10,215 nucleotides of DNA from an uncultured Eubacteriales bacterium (GTDB taxonomy: Bacteria > Bacillota > Clostridia > Oscillospirales > CAG-272). A model generated the notes under the pieces. It made no database searches. It had not been told where the DNA came from and saw only the letters and a list, made by a program, of their open reading frames with translations. The stretch covers positions 1 to 10,215 of the forward strand of contig CAKSNQ010000048.1 in NCBI GenBank assembly GCA_934476315.1, in the 5' to 3' direction. Positions within the stretch are counted from its first letter, which is position 1. Each line of letters starts with the position of its first letter. Positions 6,483 to 10,215 of this stretch are shown piece by piece. A program made the translations under genes and the position numbers.

Positions 6483-7787
6483 TTAACCCATATTGATCTT
6501 CCGGATGGTATACTCACTGTTGAGCACCAGCCACATCTGCGGGAAATATTTCATGATATTCCATACGCCGATGCCGTACAGGTGATATTCCGGAACGAGC
6601 GACAGCATGGCCTGCACGCTCCGGGCATCCTCAAACCACACCTCGTGCTCCACCGCTTCCCCACCTCCGCTCGCGGGAAGAAAATAGCGGAAGGTTGGCG
6701 CCTGCGCAGTGGTATCATAGGTGATCTCCGCCTGCCGCTTCCACGCGAGATCAACCGCCTGCATGTTTCCGAGCGACTGCGCGCGGCTCTCGCCGGCTAC
6801 ATAAGGCAGACTCCAGTCGTAGCCGTAGTTGGGAACCCCGAGAAAGATGCGGCTCGGCGGAATTTCACTGATTCCGTACTCCACGACCCGACGCACCTGA
6901 TTGAGCGGGGAGACTGCCATCGGCGGTCCGAACGTATATCCCCATTCGTAGGTCATCAGAAGACTTCTGTCCGCAATTGCCCCCAGCTCCGCGTAATTGT
7001 GACCCTCATATAGGATTCCCGGCTGATCCGCCCGAACCTTGGGCGCCAAGGCAACCCAGACCTCATAGCCCTGCGGTGAGACCGCCCGCCGCAACTGTTC
7101 CAGAAATGCCACATACGCCTCGGCGTTCTCCGCCCCGACGTATTCAAAATCCACATCGACGCCGACATACCCTTTCCTTTGCAGGGTTTGCAGAACATTG
7201 TCAATAACACTCTTGCGGATGCTCTCGTCGTTGAGCACCCGGCGCGCCAGTGCATTGGAAAACGTTCCGCGCTCTGTCAGGGTGGACAGGTGCATGACAG
7301 GCGCGACGCCGTACTGCTCCGCAAGCTCAATGAGCGGATCGTCGTTGATGGGGAGAAGCGACCCGTCCTCCCGGATTCCGTAGGTAAAAATCGTCAGATA
7401 TGTCAGGTACGGTAAGGTGCGGCGCAAGACCGACAGGTCAATGTTGGGGTAGGCGTAGGCGTTAACGCTCATGTCTCCCCCGTTGGGCGTTGGGAGCTTG
7501 ATATTCAGCACCGTTCCCGGAGCGACCGCCTGCTCCCCGCCGAGCACGGGATTGTTTCGGAACAGCTGATTCAGGGAAATTCCGTTGGCGTTGGCAATTG
7601 CCTCGGCGGTGTCCCCAGGCTTCGCCGTATAAACGACCTGCGGCTTGATGATGACGATGGTTTGCCCGACAGTGAGCCTTGTGGGATCGGTCAGCATGTT
7701 GTCGTTTTGCAGGCTCGCCACGCTGACCCCGTAGCGGGCGGCAATGTTGTACAGGCTGTCCCCGGATTTGACAGTATAGATGACCAT
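6483..7787 (-). CDS. sleL: SleL/YaaH-type spore cortex N-acetylglucosaminidase (two LysM domains plus GH18), 434 aa
   Basis: SleL (YaaH) is a spore enzyme that breaks cortex peptidoglycan fragments into small pieces during germination. Two LysM peptidoglycan-binding domains come first, at about 2-46 (YTVKSGDSLYNIAARYGVS) and 51-97 (YTAKPGDTAEAIANANGIS). A glycoside hydrolase 18 domain fills the rest. Its catalytic DxDxE motif is DVDFE at 211-215, with Glu215 as the likely acid/base. WFEDARS and the C-terminal PQMWLVL are also typical of SleL. No signal peptide is present, as expected for a protein deposited on the spore from the mother cell. The length matches the usual ~430 residues. An ATG 18 bases upstream (7805) is open, but GAGGAG at 7793-7798 lies 5 bases before 7787, so the shorter form is chosen. 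It lies just ahead of dpaA on the same strand and divergent from eno. Confidence 0.93.
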   Translation of the reverse strand: MVIYTVKSGDSLYNIAARYGVSVASLQNDNMLTDPTRLTVGQTIVIIKPQVVYTAKPGDTAEAIANANGISLNQLFRNNPVLGGEQAVAPGTVLNIKLPTPNGGDMSVNAYAYPNIDLSVLRRTLPYLTYLTIFTYGIREDGSLLPINDDPLIELAEQYGVAPVMHLSTLTERGTFSNALARRVLNDESIRKSVIDNVLQTLQRKGYVGVDVDFEYVGAENAEAYVAFLEQLRRAVSPQGYEVWVALAPKVRADQPGILYEGHNYAELGAIADRSLLMTYEWGYTFGPPMAVSPLNQVRRVVEYGISEIPPSRIFLGVPNYGYDWSLPYVAGESRAQSLGNMQAVDLAWKRQAEITYDTTAQAPTFRYFLPASGGGEAVEHEVWFEDARSVQAMLSLVPEYHLYGIGVWNIMKYFPQMWLVLNSEYTIRKINMG

Positions 7788-7946
7788 AGTTTCTCCTCTT
7801 TTCATCAGTCTTCATCACCATATTATGTAAATTTTCTCCAAACTGTGCGTACCGGTCGCATGGAGACGGGAAAATGGGGCGATACTACGCGATGAATCGC
7901 CATGGCGCGATCCATCAATAAATCAGCGTAAGGAGGAACTTTATCC
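7788..7946. other. sleL-eno divergent intergenic region
   Basis: This 159-base region must carry the promoters of both sleL (minus) and eno (plus). CATAATAT on the minus strand (7827-7820) resembles the CATA-type -10 of sporulation sigma factors but lacks a convincing -35. On the plus strand no good sigma-A promoter stands out; GATACT at 7881-7886 has a poor -35. An imperfect hairpin near 7891-7916 is listed separately. An SD, TAAGGAGG at 7929-7936, precedes eno. Confidence 0.4.
7891..7916 (+). repeat. Imperfect palindrome/hairpin in the eno leader
   Basis: GATGAATCGC (7891-7900) pairs with GCGATCCATC (7907-7916) with one mismatch, around CATGGC. The centre contains the perfect 10-base palindrome CGCCATGGCG (7898-7907). 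It ends 12 bases before the eno SD. It could be an operator or an RNA hairpin, or be due to chance; nothing in the sequence decides between these. Confidence 0.45.
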
Positions 7947-9269
7947 ATGAGTTTTCCCAATATTGTCAGCTGCCTCGGACAGGAAATTTTGGATTCGCGC
8001 GGGAATCCGACCGTCAAGGCAACCGTGATACTCAGCGACGGCACGACGGCTTGTGCCTCCGTACCCAGCGGCGCGTCCACCGGAATTTATGAGGCGCACG
8101 AACGCCGCGACGGCGATGCCACCCGTTACGGTGGAAAGGGCGTCCGACTCGCGGTACGCGACATTGAAACGGAAATTTCCAAGGTGCTCGCCGGCATGCG
8201 CGCGGACGACCAATCGGAAATCGACCGTACGCTCTGTCAGTTGGACGGCACGCCGAACAAGGGACGTCTCGGCGCAAACACGTTGCTTGCCGTTTCGCTG
8301 GCGACCGCACGCGCCGCCGCGACTTACTACCACCTGTCTCTGTATCGCTATCTGGGCGGCGTGCAGGCAAAGCGACTGCCCATTCCCATGATGAATGTAC
8401 TCAACGGCGGCGCCCATGCCTCCAACAACGTGGAAATTCAAGAATTTATGATCGTTCCCAAGGGCGCCGGGAGTTTTTCCGAGGCGTTGCGCATCGGGTC
8501 GGAGATTTATCATGCTCTCGGGAAGCGCTTGCGCCGTGAGGGCTTGGCAACGACCGTGGGCGACGAGGGGGGATATGCCCCCGACCTTGCATCGGATGAG
8601 GACGCGATGGAGCTCTTGACCGAAGCCGTTACCGACGCGGGATATTCGACCGACGACGTGGCGCTGGCTCTGGACGCGGCTGCCTCGGAATGGATGTCGG
8701 AGGAAACGGGAGACACCGTAGCCTCGGATTATTTCCAGCCCAAGCACAGGCGCACGCTGTCAGCGGAGGCGTTGATCACCGAGTGGGAGAGCTTTCGGGA
8801 GCGATACCCCTTGCTTTCTTTGGAGGACGGACTGGATCAACGGGACTTTGAGAGCTGGCGGACGCTGACGGAACGCTTGGGCAAGCGCATGATGCTCGTC
8901 GGCGACGACCTGTTTGTGACGAACACCGCACGTCTGCGCGAGGGAATCGCACGCGGCGCCGCCAACACGATCTTAATCAAGCCCAACCAGATCGGAACGC
9001 TGAGCGAGACCCTGGACGTAATCGCTCTCGCCAAGAACGCCGGATACGGATTTATTCTCTCTCACCGTTCGGGGGAGACCGAAGATAGCACCATTGCCGA
9101 TCTCGCGGTCGCCGTCAATGCGCCGTTTATCAAGACCGGAGCGCCCTGCCGCAGTGAGCGCGTCGCCAAATACAACCGCCTCCTTGAAATCGAGCGGGAG
9201 CTTGGAACGGGGGCATGCTACGGCATGGCAACCGGTGAGGATACCGACAAAACGAAAAAAATCAACTGA
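7947..9269 (+). CDS. eno: Enolase (phosphopyruvate hydratase), 440 aa
   Basis: Enolase interconverts 2-phosphoglycerate and phosphoenolpyruvate in glycolysis and gluconeogenesis in the cytoplasm. The N-terminal domain starts with the typical EILDSRGNPTV and carries the mobile loop VPSGASTG. The key residues are all present: His157 (GGAHASNN), Glu166 (IQEFM), Glu207 (GDEGG), Mg ligands Asp243, Glu293 and Asp320, Lys345 (IKPNQIGTL), the HRSGET loop at 373-378 and Lys396 (IKTG). The length is just above the usual ~430. The region 248-272, after the Asp243 motif, is less like other enolases and seems slightly longer. The ATG at 7947 follows TAAGGAGG by 10 bases. Unlike in many Firmicutes, no other glycolytic gene (gap, pgk, tpiA, gpmI) is adjacent; it stands alone with its own terminator. 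Confidence 0.97.
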   Translation: MSFPNIVSCLGQEILDSRGNPTVKATVILSDGTTACASVPSGASTGIYEAHERRDGDATRYGGKGVRLAVRDIETEISKVLAGMRADDQSEIDRTLCQLDGTPNKGRLGANTLLAVSLATARAAATYYHLSLYRYLGGVQAKRLPIPMMNVLNGGAHASNNVEIQEFMIVPKGAGSFSEALRIGSEIYHALGKRLRREGLATTVGDEGGYAPDLASDEDAMELLTEAVTDAGYSTDDVALALDAAASEWMSEETGDTVASDYFQPKHRRTLSAEALITEWESFRERYPLLSLEDGLDQRDFESWRTLTERLGKRMMLVGDDLFVTNTARLREGIARGAANTILIKPNQIGTLSETLDVIALAKNAGYGFILSHRSGETEDSTIADLAVAVNAPFIKTGAPCRSERVAKYNRLLEIERELGTGACYGMATGEDTDKTKKIN

Positions 9270-9281
9270 AAAGAGATTTTT

Positions 9282-9327
9282 CCAACTGTGACGACGATTT
9301 CGAACTTGTCGTCGCAGTTGGTTTTTT
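9282..9327 (+). terminator. Rho-independent terminator of eno
   Basis: A 14-bp stem (9282-9295 with 9308-9321, one G-U pair) with a 12-base loop is followed directly by six T residues (9322-9327). It starts 12 bases after the eno stop codon. Confidence 0.95.
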
Positions 9328-9348
9328 CGTTTCTTTTTGCAAAATCCC

Positions 9349-9377
9349 TTGACACTGTCGGCAGAATATGCTAAAAT
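9349..9377 (+). promoter_or_regulatory. Sigma-A promoter of the GH38 gene
   Basis: A perfect TTGACA -35 (9349-9354), exactly 17 bases of spacer, and a TAAAAT -10 (9372-9377) preceded by TG at 9369-9370 make a near-consensus housekeeping promoter. It lies between the eno terminator and the mannosidase start, with a leader of about 40 bases. Confidence 0.88.
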
Positions 9378-9425
9378 GCCTGTGAAGATCCACCGGAAAT
9401 CCTGAAGGTGAAAAAGGAGCTTTCT

Positions 9426-10215
9426 ATGAAAAAAACTCTGCACATCATTCCGCACTCTCATTGGGACAGAGAGTGGTACCTCCCCTTTGAAAAACATCGC
9501 ATCCGTCTGATTGATCTGTTCGACAATCTGATTCAGGTCATGGAAGAAAATGAAGATTACACCTATTACCATATGGACGGTCAGTATATCGTCATCGAGG
9601 ACTATCTGGAGATTCGTCCGCACATGAAAGACCGCTTGATGAAGCTCATTCACGACGGACGCATTAAGGTCGGTCCCTGGTACATCCTGCAGGACGAGTA
9701 TCTGACCAGCGGCGAGGCGAACATCCGCAATATGCTCTACGGGCTTCGTTTCTGCCGGGAGATCGGTGCTGATCCGGTACATACCGGTTATTTCCCGGAT
9801 GCGTTTGGGAACATTTCGCAGGCTCCGCAGATCATTCGCGGCTTCGGCTTTGACAACGCGGTCTTCGGACGCGGTGTCAATGATGTCGGTGCGGACAACG
9901 AAATCGTCAAGCAGAACGGTCTGACCAAGAGTGAGCTCCGCTGGCGCTCTCCCGACGGCTCCGAGGTTATCGGTGTCATGTTTGCCAACTGGTATCACAA
10001 CGCCATGGAGTTGCCGGAGAACCCGGAGGCACTCAAGGAACGTCTGCACAAGATCGTCGCCAATACCGAGCGCTTTGCCAATACCGACCAATTGCTCGGC
10101 ATGAACGGTTGCGACCACCAGCCCATTCAGATGAACCTGCACCGCGTCATCAAGCTGGCAAATGAGGTTCAGGACGAGGTTGTCGTCAAGCAGTCCAACA
10201 TCGACGAGTATGTAG
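9426..10215 (+). CDS. Glycoside hydrolase family 38 alpha-mannosidase, N-terminal part (continues past window)
   Basis: GH38 enzymes are zinc-dependent retaining alpha-mannosidases; bacterial members of the MngB type act on alpha-mannosides, including mannosylglycerate. About 263 codons are present and the frame is still open at the window end; family members are usually 800-1000 residues long. The N-terminus MKKTLHIIPHSHWDREW is diagnostic, with His12 and Asp14 as expected zinc ligands. GYFPDAFGNISQ at 121-132 includes Asp125, the expected catalytic nucleophile. GPWYILQDEYL at 83-93 is also typical. There is no signal peptide, so a cytoplasmic enzyme acting on imported or phosphorylated oligosaccharides is likely. 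AAGGAG at 9414-9419 lies 6 bases before the ATG. Exact substrate specificity cannot be read from this part. Confidence 0.94.
   Translation, partial: MKKTLHIIPHSHWDREWYLPFEKHRIRLIDLFDNLIQVMEENEDYTYYHMDGQYIVIEDYLEIRPHMKDRLMKLIHDGRIKVGPWYILQDEYLTSGEANIRNMLYGLRFCREIGADPVHTGYFPDAFGNISQAPQIIRGFGFDNAVFGRGVNDVGADNEIVKQNGLTKSELRWRSPDGSEVIGVMFANWYHNAMELPENPEALKERLHKIVANTERFANTDQLLGMNGCDHQPIQMNLHRVIKLANEVQDEVVVKQSNIDEYV

Noticed and set aside
5439..7013. Plus-strand open frames of 200-265 codons
   Set aside because: They are shadows of dpaA and sleL, which are identified by family motifs, and they have no recognisable domains.
7788..7805. sleL start at 7805
   Set aside because: The six extra residues are encoded by the SD itself (AAGAGGAG). 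The ATG at 7787 has ideal spacing to it.
8973..10142. 389-codon open frame on the minus strand
   Set aside because: It is antisense to eno and the GH38 gene and runs through the eno terminator and a consensus plus-strand promoter.

Overview
The window looks like chromosomal core sequence from an endospore-forming member of the Clostridia (Firmicutes). The pointers are genes for dipicolinate synthase (dpaA/dpaB), a SleL/YaaH-type spore cortex-lytic enzyme, a NrdR repressor and a ClpX unfoldase. Shine-Dalgarno sequences are strong and purine-rich, one matching AGGAGGTGA exactly. By eye the base composition is a little over half G+C, with G/C-rich third codon positions, and this leaves several long meaningless open frames antisense to real genes. 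The genus cannot be told from this sequence alone.

Layout. (1) At the left edge is the C-terminal part of clpX on the plus strand, with an apparent frameshift in its first ~50 bases, followed by a strong terminator. (2) topB (DNA topoisomerase III, plus strand, start at 630) has its own extended -10 promoter and SD. It ends at a perfect 19-bp inverted repeat that also serves the convergent minus-strand gene. (3) A minus-strand pair, nrdR followed by a DUF2974-type alpha/beta hydrolase with a lysine/proline/alanine-rich tail, is probably one transcript. Upstream of nrdR, two near-identical 12-bp palindromes overlap the -10 box and look like an operator. (4) A minus-strand spore block, sleL then dpaA then dpaB, has dpaA and dpaB overlapping by 4 bp. 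(5) Divergent from sleL is a complete enolase gene (eno, plus strand) with a strong terminator. (6) At the right edge is the first part of a GH38 alpha-mannosidase gene (plus strand) behind a near-consensus sigma-A promoter.

How the genes relate. DpaA and DpaB together make the dipicolinic acid that fills the spore core, and SleL degrades cortex fragments during germination, so the minus-strand block at 4927-7787 serves the spore cycle. NrdR is the repressor of ribonucleotide reductase genes and probably controls its own transcript here, which would also put the hydrolase under its control. ClpX, TopB, enolase and the mannosidase each appear to be separate transcription units.

I found no tRNA, rRNA, CRISPR array, insertion sequence, prophage gene or attachment site, and no intergenic gap longer than 300 bases. 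The window is mostly conserved core genome. I see no convincing sign of a wholly new system. The most interesting points are the paired operator at nrdR, the nrdR-hydrolase pairing, the basic tail of that hydrolase, the spore gene block and the possible clpX frameshift.
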